The notes: generated from the letters alone by a model not told the origin. Shown: positions 42,167 to 51,632, counted from the first letter of the stretch. The stretch is 64,000 bases of DNA from Coleofasciculus sp. FACHB-1120 (GCF_014698845.1 NZ_JACJTV010000018.1:1-64000); one strand, 5' to 3'. Translations and numbers: made by a program.

Positions 42167-43993
42167 TTAATTGTGCCAAGCTTTGTAGAAATCTGGATAA
42201 GTCATATTTTGGCTACAATGCCAAATGATGCGATCGCAAGCTTCAAAGCGATAAAAACAGTTTTTGAAAACCTGTTCGTCTAGATAATCCTTTAAGGCTG
42301 TAACGACTTCCATTAATTGGCTGGTTTGGGAAATTCTCTTGAAGCTGTCAGCTAGACGCCGGAGGAAGTATTCATCTTCATTCTCATCCTGAACCGTTTG
42401 AATGAACTGGATGAGGGTTGCAACTGCCGTTTCATCGCTTGCATGAATTTCCCCTAAACTACAAGCTGCTTGCCTACGCCAATAAGTTTCCTCAGAAGTT
42501 TGAACGAGTTTAAGTAAGGTAGCGATCGCTATTTTATTACCTGGGTCAATTCGCCCTAAGCTTTCAGCCGCAGCCCAGATATTAGATTCATTCTGAGTGG
42601 TCTGGATTAAATGAATTAAGGCAGCTATCGCCTCTTCATTTCCTGCACCAATTCGTCCTAAGCAATCAATAGATTCCCAAAGCCAAGAATTAGGCTGATT
42701 TTGAATTAGATGAACCAAGGCATTAATCGCGAGATCATGACTAGGATCAATGCTCTCCAAGCTATCGGCTGCTCGCAGAGAAGGGTAATCTTTTGGAGAG
42801 GTTTGAACTAATTCAAATAGAGCATCGAGCGCGAGTTGATGGCGATCGCCAGTTCGTACTAGACTGTCAGATGCTCTCCAACGGATAGTTTCATCCTCGG
42901 TGGTTTCAAGTATCTGGGATAGAGTAGCGATCGCATCTGCATTACCTGGATCGATCTTCAATAAACTGGCAGCGGCACTACAACGGATCGCTACATCCTG
43001 AGTAGTTTCAAGTATCTGGGATAGAGCAGCAATGGCAGTTTGATTACCAATGGCAATTTTTCCCAAAGCCTCAACCACTTCCCAAGAGATGTAACGCTGA
43101 TTTGGGTAAATAGTATCTGGACGAAACTGAACTTTCTGCATCAGTTGGATCAAAGCCGCGATCGCGCTTTCAGTGCCTGCGCCTATTTTCCCTAAATTCC
43201 TCGCTGCATACGCATGAATGAATTCATCATAATGGCGATTCTGTTGTTCAGGAATAAACCGATCTTCTGCGATCTGCATCAGCTGGATCAAGGCAGCGAT
43301 CGCCATTTCATTACCTGCGCCAACTTCCCCTATCCCCTCAGCCGCATCTCGAAGTATCTGCACTTGGGCTGGAGTAGTCTGAGTCAGCTTCACTAGAGCC
43401 GGGATTAAGATGGGATTGCCTGGATCGATTTCGCTCAGGTTAAGAATGACCTTCAAGAGCGTCGATTCATTCTGTGTCACTTGCATCAGCAACACTAAGG
43501 CAGCGATCGCAGTTTTATTTCCCGGATCGAGTCTTCCCAATCGAACAGCCGCGTGTCGGAGAGTAAGCCGACTCTCAGTCGTATGCAATAGCTGGACAAA
43601 GGCAGCAATTACCCGTTCTCTGTCCGTCGTTTCCAGTTTTTTTCTTGCTGTTTCAGCCAGCAGATCGGGAAGTTTTTTCCAGTCTTGCTTTTCCTGGTTG
43701 AAATAGACATAGCTCCATTTGAGCAACTGTCCGACAATCGCATCCCCCAAGCTACACTCCTTGAAGTGAGCGATCGCATCTGCTGCTAGGAAATATGCGC
43801 GATATCGATAAAAATCTCCGCATCCGTCGTCAAAATCTATCAGAGCATTGATAAACTCTTCTTTTTGCTCCTTTGCCACATCCTTTTGACCAAACCAGTG
43901 CAGAATCTCTGCTTTCCACTGCGGCTCAAAGATGCGGTAAGTGCCTTCTTCTAGATTGTGAGAGTGGTGAAAGAAATAGTGCCAATCATGCAT
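42167..43993 (-). CDS. HEAT-repeat protein
   Basis: A 608-residue protein. Residues 1-110 are a non-repeat N-terminal region (WHYFFHHSHNLEEGTYRIFEP, FRYR-type DFDDGCGDFYRYRAYFLAADAI). From about 130 to 560 come some eleven to twelve HEAT-type helical pairs, recognisable by recurrent phrases such as IDPGNxxAIAALxxLxQTTxxE and AAESLGRI. The last 50 residues form a distinct helical cap with several Cys. Such solenoids are protein-interaction scaffolds. An AGGAGG site precedes the ATG. No signal peptide is seen. Related proteins exist as multicopy families in large cyanobacterial genomes; the partner is unknown. Confidence 0.85.
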   Translation of the reverse strand: MHDWHYFFHHSHNLEEGTYRIFEPQWKAEILHWFGQKDVAKEQKEEFINALIDFDDGCGDFYRYRAYFLAADAIAHFKECSLGDAIVGQLLKWSYVYFNQEKQDWKKLPDLLAETARKKLETTDRERVIAAFVQLLHTTESRLTLRHAAVRLGRLDPGNKTAIAALVLLMQVTQNESTLLKVILNLSEIDPGNPILIPALVKLTQTTPAQVQILRDAAEGIGEVGAGNEMAIAALIQLMQIAEDRFIPEQQNRHYDEFIHAYAARNLGKIGAGTESAIAALIQLMQKVQFRPDTIYPNQRYISWEVVEALGKIAIGNQTAIAALSQILETTQDVAIRCSAAASLLKIDPGNADAIATLSQILETTEDETIRWRASDSLVRTGDRHQLALDALFELVQTSPKDYPSLRAADSLESIDPSHDLAINALVHLIQNQPNSWLWESIDCLGRIGAGNEEAIAALIHLIQTTQNESNIWAAAESLGRIDPGNKIAIATLLKLVQTSEETYWRRQAACSLGEIHASDETAVATLIQFIQTVQDENEDEYFLRRLADSFKRISQTSQLMEVVTALKDYLDEQVFKNCFYRFEACDRIIWHCSQNMTYPDFYKAWHN

Positions 43994-44167
43994 TGCCTCC
44001 TACCCACCAAAGATGTGGGACGAAAGAATTTAAGAGCTGCTACATCACTTTGCTATGAAGTTTGTTTGATATAGCCTAGTTGCAATAGTAACTTAAAATT
44101 TCACTTTGCGGGTTGGGCACTGCCTCTTACCGACAACGTTAAAGCTAATGGCGAAAAGCTAATCTGC

Positions 44168-44662
44168 ATGAAAAAAATTATAATTGGTGTCATGGGACCA
44201 GGAGCAAACGCTACAGAAACCGACTTAGAAAATGCTTATGAACTCGGACAATTAATTGCCAAAGAGGGATGGGTTTTGCTGACTGGCGGCAGAAATGCTG
44301 GTGTGATGGAGGCGGCGAGTAAAGGGGCAAAACTTGCTAATGGTTTAACAATTGGGATTCTTCCCACTAACGATACCAGCGCGGTTTCTGATTCAGTAGA
44401 TATTGCGATTTTTACGGATATGGGAAATGCGAGAAATAATATTAATGTTCTTTCTTCTGATGTTGTGATTGCTTGTGGCATGGGTGCGGGAACCGCTTCG
44501 GAAATTGCTCTGGCGTTGAAGAACCATAAAAAAGTGATTTTGTTAACGAATCATCCAGAAAGTAAAGCCTTTTTCCAAAGCTTGTCTGAAGACTCTATTT
44601 TGATTGCCAATACTCCAGCAGCGGCAATCGAAATGGTTAGAGGAGTTTTGAGCCACTATTAA
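44168..44662 (+). CDS. TIGR00725-type LOG-like protein
   Basis: A 164-residue Rossmann-like protein of the group related to lysine-decarboxylase-like LOG proteins (cytokinin-nucleoside phosphoribohydrolases) and DprA. Visible motifs are the N-terminal IIIGVMGPGANAT, GWVLLTGGRNAGVMEAASKGAK and ARNNINVLSSDVVIACGMGAGTASEIALALK. The classic LOG motif PGGxGTxxE is replaced by GMGAGTASE, so nucleotide-binding is likely but the hydrolase activity is uncertain. Soluble. It is monocistronic, with the start ATG at 44168 (MKKIIIGVMGP), followed by the sodB promoter region. Confidence 0.82.
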   Translation: MKKIIIGVMGPGANATETDLENAYELGQLIAKEGWVLLTGGRNAGVMEAASKGAKLANGLTIGILPTNDTSAVSDSVDIAIFTDMGNARNNINVLSSDVVIACGMGAGTASEIALALKNHKKVILLTNHPESKAFFQSLSEDSILIANTPAAAIEMVRGVLSHY

Positions 44663-44890
44663 TTATCCCTTTGGATAGATGCAATCTAGAGAAATTAGTG
44701 GGAAGTATCGTTTAAATTGCCAGAAAGCGTTGATTTTGGCTGTCTCTTGACTTTTAAGGTACAATCCAGTGGTTAAGTTTTATATCGATCAGCGATCGAG
44801 GTTGCGATCGCGCGAGACTTTGATCCTTAAGAAGAAAAAACTTCTCCCTTAGTTTTAAGCTAGAAAGCAGTTAGTAGAGGATTGAACACA

Positions 44891-45496
44891 ATGGCATTTG
44901 AATTACCCCCTTTACCTTACGCTCAAGACGCTTTAGAGTCGTCAGGTATGTCGGCGCGGACACTTGAGTTCCATTACGGCAAGCATCACGCTGCTTACGT
45001 GAACACTCTCAACAACCTGGTTAAGGACACGGAACTAGCCGACAAGTCCCTTGAAGAAATCATCAAGGCAACCTACAAAGCTTCAGACAAAGCTGCTATC
45101 TTCAACAACGCTGCTCAGGTGTGGAATCATACCTTCTATTGGAATGGCATCAAGCCAAATGGAGGCGGCAATCCAAGTGGCGAACTAGCGGAAAAAATTA
45201 ACGCCAGTTTCGGTAGCCTCGACAAATTCAAAGAAGAGTTCAAAACTGCTGGCGGCACCCAATTCGGTAGCGGCTGGGCTTGGTTGATCAAGGATGGTGA
45301 CACCCTGAAAGTAGCCAAGTCTCCGAACGCAGAAAACCCGATTGCTTACGGACAAACTCCCTTGCTAACGATGGATGTTTGGGAACACGCCTACTATCTG
45401 GATTACCAGAATAGCCGTCCAAACTTCATGCAGAACTATGTTGACCACTTGATCAACTGGGACTTTGTTGCCCAAAATTTATCGGCTGCTGCTTAA
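44891..45496 (+). CDS. sodB: iron superoxide dismutase
   Basis: A 201-residue Fe-SOD that converts superoxide to oxygen and hydrogen peroxide in the cytoplasm. The ATG at 44891 (MAFELPPLPYAQDAL) is chosen over the TTG at 44882. Metal ligands are His28 (FHYGKHH), the His of WNHTFYWNG, and Asp and His in MDVWEHAYYLDY. The Gln in NNAAQVWNH, in the N-terminal half, marks the iron rather than manganese type. There is no signal peptide. A likely -10 box TACAAT occurs at 44760-44765 with no good -35. A strong intrinsic terminator follows the stop, so it is a single-gene unit. Confidence 0.97.
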   Translation: MAFELPPLPYAQDALESSGMSARTLEFHYGKHHAAYVNTLNNLVKDTELADKSLEEIIKATYKASDKAAIFNNAAQVWNHTFYWNGIKPNGGGNPSGELAEKINASFGSLDKFKEEFKTAGGTQFGSGWAWLIKDGDTLKVAKSPNAENPIAYGQTPLLTMDVWEHAYYLDYQNSRPNFMQNYVDHLINWDFVAQNLSAAA

Positions 45497-45540
45497 ATAA
45501 CTGCTGATGTTTAAGCTACGTCAAATTTAATCGTCTTGAA

Positions 45541-45573
45541 AACAGTCACCTTTTAAGTAGTGGCTGTTTTTTT
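45541..45573 (+). terminator. sodB intrinsic terminator
   Basis: AACAGTCAC (45541-45549) pairs with GTGGCTGTT (45560-45568) with one G-T wobble, followed by a T-run to 45573. It lies 44 bases after the sodB stop. Confidence 0.9.
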
Positions 45574-45811
45574 ATGATTATCTGTATTTGGTTGCCTTGC
45601 GGGAAGCGAAAGTAATTCAAAAAACTATATTTAAGCGTGATATTACGTAAGCAGCAAGTTGAGATTCCTTGCATACATAACCTTTGAACCGTTGTCCCTA
45701 CCGATAACCTTATCCACAACACTGACCAACTTTGCCAGGCGGCTTCAACTAGGTTGTTATGCCGCTTGGAGCGGATTTCCTACTACCTTAAACGTTACTA
45801 TAAATCAGTTT

Positions 45812-45865
45812 TGTCAAGTATAGCTTGACAAACAGGCGGGTGAATATGTAAAGTAATACTTGACA
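45812..45865 (+). promoter_or_regulatory. promoter with palindromic operator for the XRE-ClpN gene
   Basis: TGTCAAG-TATAG-CTTGACA (45812-45830) is a perfect 7-bp inverted repeat, and a third half-site CTTGACA follows at 45859-45865. The right half contains a consensus -35 (TTGACA, 45825-45830), followed after 18 bases by TAAAGT (45849-45854) as -10. Binding of a repressor dimer would block the -35 box. The third half-site overlaps the expected transcription start. Autoregulation by the adjacent XRE-type regulator is inference. Confidence 0.65.
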
Positions 45866-45881
45866 GAGAACAGACAAAGCC

Positions 45882-46571
45882 ATGAAAAACCGACTGAAAG
45901 AACTTCGACAACTGCACCAGTGGTCACAATCTGACCTTGCTAGGGAATTAGGAGTCAGTCGTCAGGCTGTCAATGGTTTTGAATCTGGCAAGTTTGACCC
46001 CAGCCTAGATATGGCTTTTAAAATTGCTAGTCTGTTCAACGTTGCACTTGAAGACGTTTTCATCTACGAAGTAAAAAATTCTATGCAAACACTGGTTGAG
46101 CGATTCAAAAATTATTTTGGTTTCGAGTTTGGTTTCGAGAGGTTTACTGAAAAGGCAATCAACGCGATTAAGTTTGCACGAAATGAGGCAACACATTCGC
46201 AGAAATCACAAGTCGAGCCAGAACATCTGCTTGCTGGCTTGCTGGCTGATCCGACCACAACAAGTGCTCGTTTACTTCGAGCCAATGGCTGCCAAGCGGA
46301 CATCGACACTCATGAAAATTCTTTTGAATCCCATGAGAATCCAAGATTTAGCCCACAGAGTAAGTTTGTTCTAGAGCTTGCCTTGCAAGTCGTTCGTCTT
46401 CAGGGTAATAAGTCTATTGGGACTGAACATCTCTTGTGGGGTTTAGTCCGTCTAGCAGAAACAGACAGGACTACTCTGAGTGACCTGTTTCAAAGATACG
46501 AAATTGATCTTAATGCTCTAAATAATCAACTAGCAGAAACGGTTTATAGCAATTCTCAGTTGCCTAGATGA
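45882..46571 (+). CDS. XRE-type HTH regulator fused to a Clp N-terminal domain
   Basis: A 229-residue two-domain protein. Residues 1-65 are a helix-turn-helix of the XRE type, close to the short YozG-like regulators (RLKELRQLHQWSQSDLARELGVSRQAV, ESGKFDPSLDMAFKIASLF). Residues about 80-225 match the double-repeat N-domain of ClpC/ClpA: first repeat TEKAINAIKFARNEAT with EPEHLLAGLL, second SKFVLELALQVVRLQGN with GTEHLLWGLVRLAE. There is no ATPase. ClpC N-domains bind adaptors and substrates, so the fusion could tie DNA binding to proteolysis signals; this is inference. The ATG at 45882 is preceded by the palindromic operator region. Confidence 0.82.
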   Translation: MKNRLKELRQLHQWSQSDLARELGVSRQAVNGFESGKFDPSLDMAFKIASLFNVALEDVFIYEVKNSMQTLVERFKNYFGFEFGFERFTEKAINAIKFARNEATHSQKSQVEPEHLLAGLLADPTTTSARLLRANGCQADIDTHENSFESHENPRFSPQSKFVLELALQVVRLQGNKSIGTEHLLWGLVRLAETDRTTLSDLFQRYEIDLNALNNQLAETVYSNSQLPR

Positions 46572-46575
46572 CACT

Positions 46576-46604
46576 GTAGGGACACGGCAATGCCGTGTCC
46601 CTAC
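46576..46604. repeat. perfect 14-bp-stem hairpin after the XRE-ClpN gene
   Basis: GTAGGGACACGGCA and TGCCGTGTCCCTAC are exact reverse complements with one A between them, four bases after the stop codon. It is a dispersed GTAGGGACACGGCA-type repeat of cyanobacteria and may act as a terminator, though no T-run follows. Confidence 0.75.
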
Positions 46605-46758
46605 GAACATTCATCTTACACCCAGTTGAGAACCGCTATAAATTCAGGACAGAAACTGGCTGAGGCTACCTAGTTTCACACTTATTCATGGAATTGACAT
46701 TCACTTTTTCAGGTGCAAGATATAAGTTTAAAGAAAGTAAAATTACCACCAGCTAATC

Positions 46759-46968
46759 ATGGATAGTAAAGAACTAGCGCAATACATCGAAGCAACAGAT
46801 AGCATCTCCAAGCCTTGGCTATTAGTGCAATTGCGGCTAAAGAAACTCCAAGAACGCCGCTCAACGATTTCCCCAGAGGAATATGCCAAAGAATTAGCAG
46901 ATATTCATCAGGATTTAATGAATCTGGGTGAGTGGTGGCGAGGTAGAGAAGAGGAGGTATTTGGTTGA
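46759..46968 (+). CDS. small hypothetical protein, 69 residues
   Basis: I do not recognise a family. The product is soluble, charged and helical (MDSKELAQYIEATDSISKP, LVQLRLKKLQERR, SPEEYAKELADIHQDLMNLG) with a C-terminal WWRGREEEV. The sequence looks natural in composition and is not a shadow of another gene, but no Shine-Dalgarno is evident. It stands alone between the XRE-ClpN gene and ppk1. Coding status is probable rather than proven. Confidence 0.6.
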   Translation: MDSKELAQYIEATDSISKPWLLVQLRLKKLQERRSTISPEEYAKELADIHQDLMNLGEWWRGREEEVFG

Positions 46969-47300
46969 AAAAAGCTCATCGAATGACTATCGTCCGATAG
47001 GCATAGGCTTAGCGACCAGTCTTAGCGACCAGTGTTGGTGAAGTCTAAGGCAAAAGAAAGGCATAGCGATCGCTAACTGGAACTCGATCTCACTCTGCTT
47101 AACGCCTTTCTGTGGATAGGGTTGCGGTCGTCTAAGTCAAGATACGATGAATTTATAACACAGCCAGAATTAAGATGAGCGCATTTTAAAAATGAGTGGT
47201 AAAGCAATCAGCGCGAATCAGCAATCAATTCAGATTGAATTAACTGGTTGGAGTTGCAAGTAACCATGAATACCTGCCTGTCTGCCTCCCAGTAGAATAT
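46969..47300. other. non-coding stretch upstream of ppk1
   Basis: No gene is supported in about 330 bases. It contains a perfect head-to-tail duplication of CTTAGCGACCAGT (47008-47020 and 47021-47033). A ten-codon open frame begins at an ATG 36 bases before ppk1. No clear Pho-box-like repeat array was recognised, although ppk1 is phosphate-responsive in other bacteria. Confidence 0.5.
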
Positions 47301-49469
47301 ATGTCAAAAGCGAAAAAGACCGCGCCAACATCACATAATATTGACCTAAACCATCCGCAGTACTATTTCAACCGAGAACTCAGCTGGTTGGAATTTAACA
47401 ATCGAGTTTTGCATGAAGCGATCGATCCTCGGACGCCGCTACTAGAACGCCTAAAATTCATGGGAATTTTCAGCGCCAACTTCGATGAATACTTTATGGT
47501 GCGCGTCGCTGCTCTTAAGCAACAGGTAGACGCAAAAGTAGACCTGCTGACGCCCGATGGTCGAACGCCGACCGAACAGCTAGAAGAGATTAGCTTGGCA
47601 GCGCGACCCCTGGTAACGCAACAGCATCAACACTTTGAGAAAGCATTGCGACCCTTGATGACCGCGCAAGGCATTCATCTTCTAGACTACGTGGATCTGA
47701 ACCAGGAACAGCGGGCTTACCTGCAAAACTATTTTGAAGAGCAAATTTTCCCCGTTCTCACCCCCTTGGCTGTCGATCCCAGCCATCCTTTTCCTTATAT
47801 GTCCAACCTCAGCCTGAATTTGGCTGTGGTAGTGAAAGACCCGGACACGGGTGAAGAACTGTTTGCCAGGGTGAAAGTCCCAAAAGTTTTACCTCGATTT
47901 TTGCCCTTACGGTTGGAGTCTAGGCTGGGAAGTCAATCGTCCGCCCTCGAAGAGGAACGATTCCGGAACGAACGACTGATTTGGATGGGTGTGCCTCTAG
48001 AACAGGTGATTGCCCATAATCTAGAGTCGCTGTTTCCGGGGATGAATATCCAGGAATATCACCCCTTCCGAATCACCCGCAATGCAGATTTGGAGGTAGA
48101 AGAAGATGAAGCCGACGATCTGATGCTGGCGATTGAGCAAGAACTGCGTAAGCGTCGAGTGGGTGGTTCGGCAGTCCGCATGGAAATTCAAGCTTCTATG
48201 CCCGAATCGGTGAAAAAGATGCTGCTGCGGGAACTGGGGCTATTGGAGCGGGATGTTTACGAGGTGGACGGGCTATTGGGTCTGGCAGATTTGATGTACT
48301 TCATGCAATTGCCACTCCCGGAACTGAAAGACCCGGCATGGACGCCAGGGATACCCCCACGCCTGCGACGGCTCAGCGAACCGGATCTGGATGAGGGAGA
48401 AGATATTTTCTCGGTCATTCGCACCGCAGATTTAATGGTTCACCATCCTTATCAATCTTTTGGGGGGACGGTACAGCGCTTCATCACCCAAGCGGCAATC
48501 GATCCAAATGTGCTGGCGATTAAAATGACCCTCTACCGAACATCGGGGGATTCGCCGATTCTGAATGCGCTGATTACAGCGGCTGAGCATGGCAAGCAGG
48601 TGGCGGTTCTAGTAGAGCTGAAAGCCCGTTTTGATGAAGAGAATAATATCAACTGGGCACGCAAGTTAGAACAAGCCGGGGTTCATGTGGTCTATGGCTT
48701 GGTAGGTTTAAAAACGCACACCAAAGTAGTTTTGGTGGTACGGCGGGAAGAAAACCAGATTCGCCGGTATGTCCACATTGGCACAGGTAACTATAATCCC
48801 AAAACCGCTCGGATTTATACAGATGTGGGGCTATTAAGCTGCCGCGAAGACTTGGGGGCGGATTTGACGGATTTGTTTAATTACTTGACGGGTTACTCGC
48901 GACAGCGGTCTTACCGCAAGCTGTTGGTGTCGCCAGTGAACTGCCGCGATCGCTTTCTGAGTTTGATCCGCCGCGAGATAGAACATTGCCATCATGGCAG
49001 AAGCGGTCGAATTGTCGCCAAAATGAATTCACTGACAGATCCCCAAATCATCGCGACGCTTTACGAAGCTAGCATCGCCGGAGTCAAAATCGATTTGATT
49101 ATCCGGGGAATTTGCTGTCTGCGACCCGGTTTGGAAGGGGTGAGTGAAAATATCCAGGTAATCAGCATTGTCGGGCGCTTTCTAGAACACTCGCGGATTT
49201 TTTACTTTCAAAATGCTGGCAGTGAGGAAGTTTATATTGGCAGTGCAGATTGGATGCGCCGCAACTTAGATCGACGGGTAGAAGCGATCGCGCCAATAGA
49301 AGATCCCGAAATTTCTAAAGATTTACAAGAAATCTTAGGGATTATGCTTGCAGATAACCGTCAAGCTTGGGATTTACAACCCGATGGTCGTTACATCCAA
49401 CGCCGTCTTGGTGACAAGGAAAGAGAACAAAGTGCCCAGAAAATTTTGATGGAGATGGCACAGCAATAA
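47301..49469 (+). CDS. ppk1: polyphosphate kinase 1
   Basis: A 722-residue PPK1 that polymerises the gamma-phosphate of ATP into polyphosphate and can work in reverse. The N-terminal domain begins with the family motif YFNRELSWLEFNNRVL. The middle covers the head domain (HPFPYMSNLSLNLAV, FRITRNADLEVEEDE). The C-terminal phospholipase-D-like domains hold VELKARFDEENNINWARKLEQAGVHVVYG and the phospho-acceptor His in RYVHIGTGNYNPKTA. The ATG at 47301 (MSKAKKTAPTSHN) is used. ppx and glgC are in the same window. An inverted repeat lies between its stop and glgC. Confidence 0.97.
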   Translation: MSKAKKTAPTSHNIDLNHPQYYFNRELSWLEFNNRVLHEAIDPRTPLLERLKFMGIFSANFDEYFMVRVAALKQQVDAKVDLLTPDGRTPTEQLEEISLAARPLVTQQHQHFEKALRPLMTAQGIHLLDYVDLNQEQRAYLQNYFEEQIFPVLTPLAVDPSHPFPYMSNLSLNLAVVVKDPDTGEELFARVKVPKVLPRFLPLRLESRLGSQSSALEEERFRNERLIWMGVPLEQVIAHNLESLFPGMNIQEYHPFRITRNADLEVEEDEADDLMLAIEQELRKRRVGGSAVRMEIQASMPESVKKMLLRELGLLERDVYEVDGLLGLADLMYFMQLPLPELKDPAWTPGIPPRLRRLSEPDLDEGEDIFSVIRTADLMVHHPYQSFGGTVQRFITQAAIDPNVLAIKMTLYRTSGDSPILNALITAAEHGKQVAVLVELKARFDEENNINWARKLEQAGVHVVYGLVGLKTHTKVVLVVRREENQIRRYVHIGTGNYNPKTARIYTDVGLLSCREDLGADLTDLFNYLTGYSRQRSYRKLLVSPVNCRDRFLSLIRREIEHCHHGRSGRIVAKMNSLTDPQIIATLYEASIAGVKIDLIIRGICCLRPGLEGVSENIQVISIVGRFLEHSRIFYFQNAGSEEVYIGSADWMRRNLDRRVEAIAPIEDPEISKDLQEILGIMLADNRQAWDLQPDGRYIQRRLGDKEREQSAQKILMEMAQQ

Positions 49470-49486
49470 GGTAGTGGGGAATGAGC

Positions 49487-49548
49487 GTGTTGAGTTTTGA
49501 ATTTTGAGTTTTGAATAAAAGAACTCTGTTTAATTCAAAACTCAACAC
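49487..49548. repeat. 17-bp inverted repeat between ppk1 and glgC
   Basis: GTGTTGAGTTTTGAATT (49487-49503) is the exact reverse complement of 49532-49548, 18 bases after the ppk1 stop. The core GTTTTGAATT recurs in the repeat after glgC (51041-51074). It could terminate ppk1 transcription. Confidence 0.7.
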
Positions 49549-49675
49549 TCATTACTTCAAACTTTTTCCCAATTATCCATAACCCCTAACATCGATTCCC
49601 CCTCCCCCCCTTGCCAACTGCTCCAGACCGTCCGACACTGGTTTTGGGAGTTGACTGGCAATCGAGAGGTTTGAA

Positions 49676-50965
49676 GTGAAAAAAGTTCTAAGCATCATTC
49701 TCGGAGGTGGCGCAGGCACCCGCCTTTACCCGCTGACCAAGCTGCGAGCTAAACCAGCCGTGCCTCTGGCAGGAAAGTATCGCCTGATCGATATTCCCGT
49801 CAGTAATTGCATTAACTCAGAGATTTACAAAATCTACGTCCTGACCCAATTCAACTCAGCTTCCCTCAACCGCCATATTGCCCGCGCCTACAGTTTCGCT
49901 GGGTTCACAGAAGGGTTTGTGGAGGTGCTAGCTGCCCAGCAAACGCCAGAAAACCCCAACTGGTTCCAAGGCACTGCCGATGCTGTCCGCCAGTATCTTT
50001 GGCTGTTGGATGAGTGGGACGTTGATGAGTACCTGATTTTGTCAGGAGATCATCTCTACCGCATGGACTATCGTCAGTTCGTGCAACGCCACCGCGACAC
50101 TAATGCCGATATCACCCTCTCCGTTGTGCCAATGGATGAGCGACGAGCGTCTGATTTTGGCTTAATGAAAATTGATGACACCGGACGGGTGGTAGATTTC
50201 AGCGAAAAGCCTAAAGGCGATGCTCTGAGGGAAATGCAGGTCGATACGACGACGCTGGGATTAAGCCCGGAGCAAGCGAAGAAAAATCCCTACATCGCCT
50301 CAATGGGGATTTATGTCTTCAAAAAAGAGGTGCTGATGGAGCTGCTGCAAACTAACCAAGATCGAACCGATTTTGGGAAGGAGATTATTCCAGCTTCGGC
50401 GCAGGATTTTAACGTCCAAGCTTATTTATTTAATGACTACTGGGAAGATATTGGAACGATGGAGTCGTTCTACGAGGCGAACCTGGCTCTCACCAGGCAA
50501 CCGCAGCCGCCTTTTAGTTTCTACGATGAGGAGGCTCCGATTTACACTCGCGCTCGTTACTTACCGCCCAGTAAGCTATTAGATTGCCAAATTACCGAGT
50601 CGATTATTGGGGAAGGCTGCATCCTGAAAGAATGCCGGATTGAGCATTCTGTTTTGGGAGTGCGATCGCGCATTGAATCGGGTTCCTTAATTGAAGACTC
50701 CCTCGTCATGGGTGCCGACTTATACCAACCCTTCGCCGAACGACAAGCTCACTGTGAAGACGGTAAAGTTCCCTTGGGCATTGGTTCAGATACCCGGATT
50801 CGCCGCGCCATCATCGACAAAAATGCTCACATTGGTTGCAATGTGCAAATCATCAACAAAGACAGAGTGGAAGAAGCTGAGCGCGAAAGCGAAGGCTTCT
50901 ACATCCGTAGCGGCATTGTTGTGATCCTGAAAAATGCCGTGATTCCGGATGGAACCGTCATTTAG
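49676..50965 (+). CDS. glgC: glucose-1-phosphate adenylyltransferase (ADP-glucose pyrophosphorylase)
   Basis: A 429-residue enzyme, the usual cyanobacterial length, that makes ADP-glucose from glucose-1-phosphate and ATP and controls flux into glycogen. The nucleotide motif [20 protein letters not shown] is at the N-terminus. The active-site and substrate segments [13 protein letters not shown] and VDFSEKPKG follow, and a left-handed beta-helix carrying the 3-phosphoglycerate and phosphate effector site forms the C-terminal third ([34 protein letters not shown]). The start is GTG at 49676, giving the expected [12 protein letters not shown]. It follows ppk1 on the same strand by 206 bases. Confidence 0.96.
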   Translation: MKKVLSIILGGGAGTRLYPLTKLRAKPAVPLAGKYRLIDIPVSNCINSEIYKIYVLTQFNSASLNRHIARAYSFAGFTEGFVEVLAAQQTPENPNWFQGTADAVRQYLWLLDEWDVDEYLILSGDHLYRMDYRQFVQRHRDTNADITLSVVPMDERRASDFGLMKIDDTGRVVDFSEKPKGDALREMQVDTTTLGLSPEQAKKNPYIASMGIYVFKKEVLMELLQTNQDRTDFGKEIIPASAQDFNVQAYLFNDYWEDIGTMESFYEANLALTRQPQPPFSFYDEEAPIYTRARYLPPSKLLDCQITESIIGEGCILKECRIEHSVLGVRSRIESGSLIEDSLVMGADLYQPFAERQAHCEDGKVPLGIGSDTRIRRAIIDKNAHIGCNVQIINKDRVEEAERESEGFYIRSGIVVILKNAVIPDGTVI

Positions 50966-51040
50966 GGTAGAAATTAGTCCGGGGAATTACTAATTGGGAA
51001 AAAGTTTGAAGTAGAGACGCGATCTCGCGTTTGAATTTGG

Positions 51041-51074
51041 GTTTTGAATTAAAGAGAGTTCTTTAATTCAAAAC
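51041..51074. repeat. inverted repeat after glgC
   Basis: GTTTTGAATTAAAGA (51041-51055) is the exact reverse complement of 51060-51074, with a four-base loop, 75 bases after the glgC stop. It shares its core with the repeat before glgC; a terminator role is possible. Confidence 0.65.
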
Positions 51075-51116
51075 TCAAAACTTAAAACTCGAATTACTAA
51101 CTCCCAACACCGAAAC

Positions 51117-51632
51117 ATGACTCGATTAATTCTCCTAATTGGGTTGCCCGGTAGCGGCAAATCTTCTCTGGCAAAACAGCTCGTAGCAGAATGCCCTCAG
51201 CATCGGCTGATTGCCACAGACGCGATCCGGGAACAACTGTTTGGGGATGAAGCGATTCAAGGGTCGTGGCTGTTGGTGTGGAGCGAGGTACAGCGCCAAT
51301 TAAGCCAAGCATTTAAGGAGAAAAGACAAGCAATTTTTGACGCGACGAATGCAGCTCGTAAACATCGACGGGAAGCGATCGCGACTTCTCGCGATCGCGG
51401 TTTTACCCACATTACCGGCTTGTGGCTGGATACGCCAGTGCAAGAATGTCTAGAAAGAAATCGATTAAGACTCCGCCAAGTTCCAGAAGAAGTTATTTTA
51501 CAGATGCACCGCCAACTGGTAGACGCTCCGCCCACCCTTGCTGATGGACTCGATCGTTTAATCCGTTATTCAGCAGCAAGTACGGAAATCGCGATCGCAC
51601 CAGTGCGGACAAACCGAACTTATATCCATTGA
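51117..51632 (+). CDS. P-loop ATP-binding kinase (AAA_33-type)
   Basis: A 171-residue P-loop protein. The Walker A motif GLPGSGKSS is at residues 9-17, followed by ATDAIREQLFG, a Walker-B-like AIFDATNAARKHRREAI, and the C-terminal lid-type arginines (CLERNRLRLRQVPEEV). This pattern is shared by small-molecule and polynucleotide kinases and by zeta-toxin-like proteins. The substrate cannot be told by eye. No partner phosphatase or antitoxin gene is adjacent. Soluble, cytoplasmic. The ATG at 51117 is immediately followed by the first beta strand. Confidence 0.85.
   Translation: MTRLILLIGLPGSGKSSLAKQLVAECPQHRLIATDAIREQLFGDEAIQGSWLLVWSEVQRQLSQAFKEKRQAIFDATNAARKHRREAIATSRDRGFTHITGLWLDTPVQECLERNRLRLRQVPEEVILQMHRQLVDAPPTLADGLDRLIRYSAASTEIAIAPVRTNRTYIH

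Larger units (their letters stand above)
45497..45881. other. intergenic stretch between sodB and the XRE-ClpN gene
   Basis: Apart from the sodB terminator at its left end and the promoter/operator at its right end (both listed separately), I see no gene or repeat in this 385-base stretch. Confidence 0.6.

Noticed and set aside
44730-44770. possible NtcA box upstream of sodB
   Set aside because: A GTA occurs but no TAC at the required N8 spacing.
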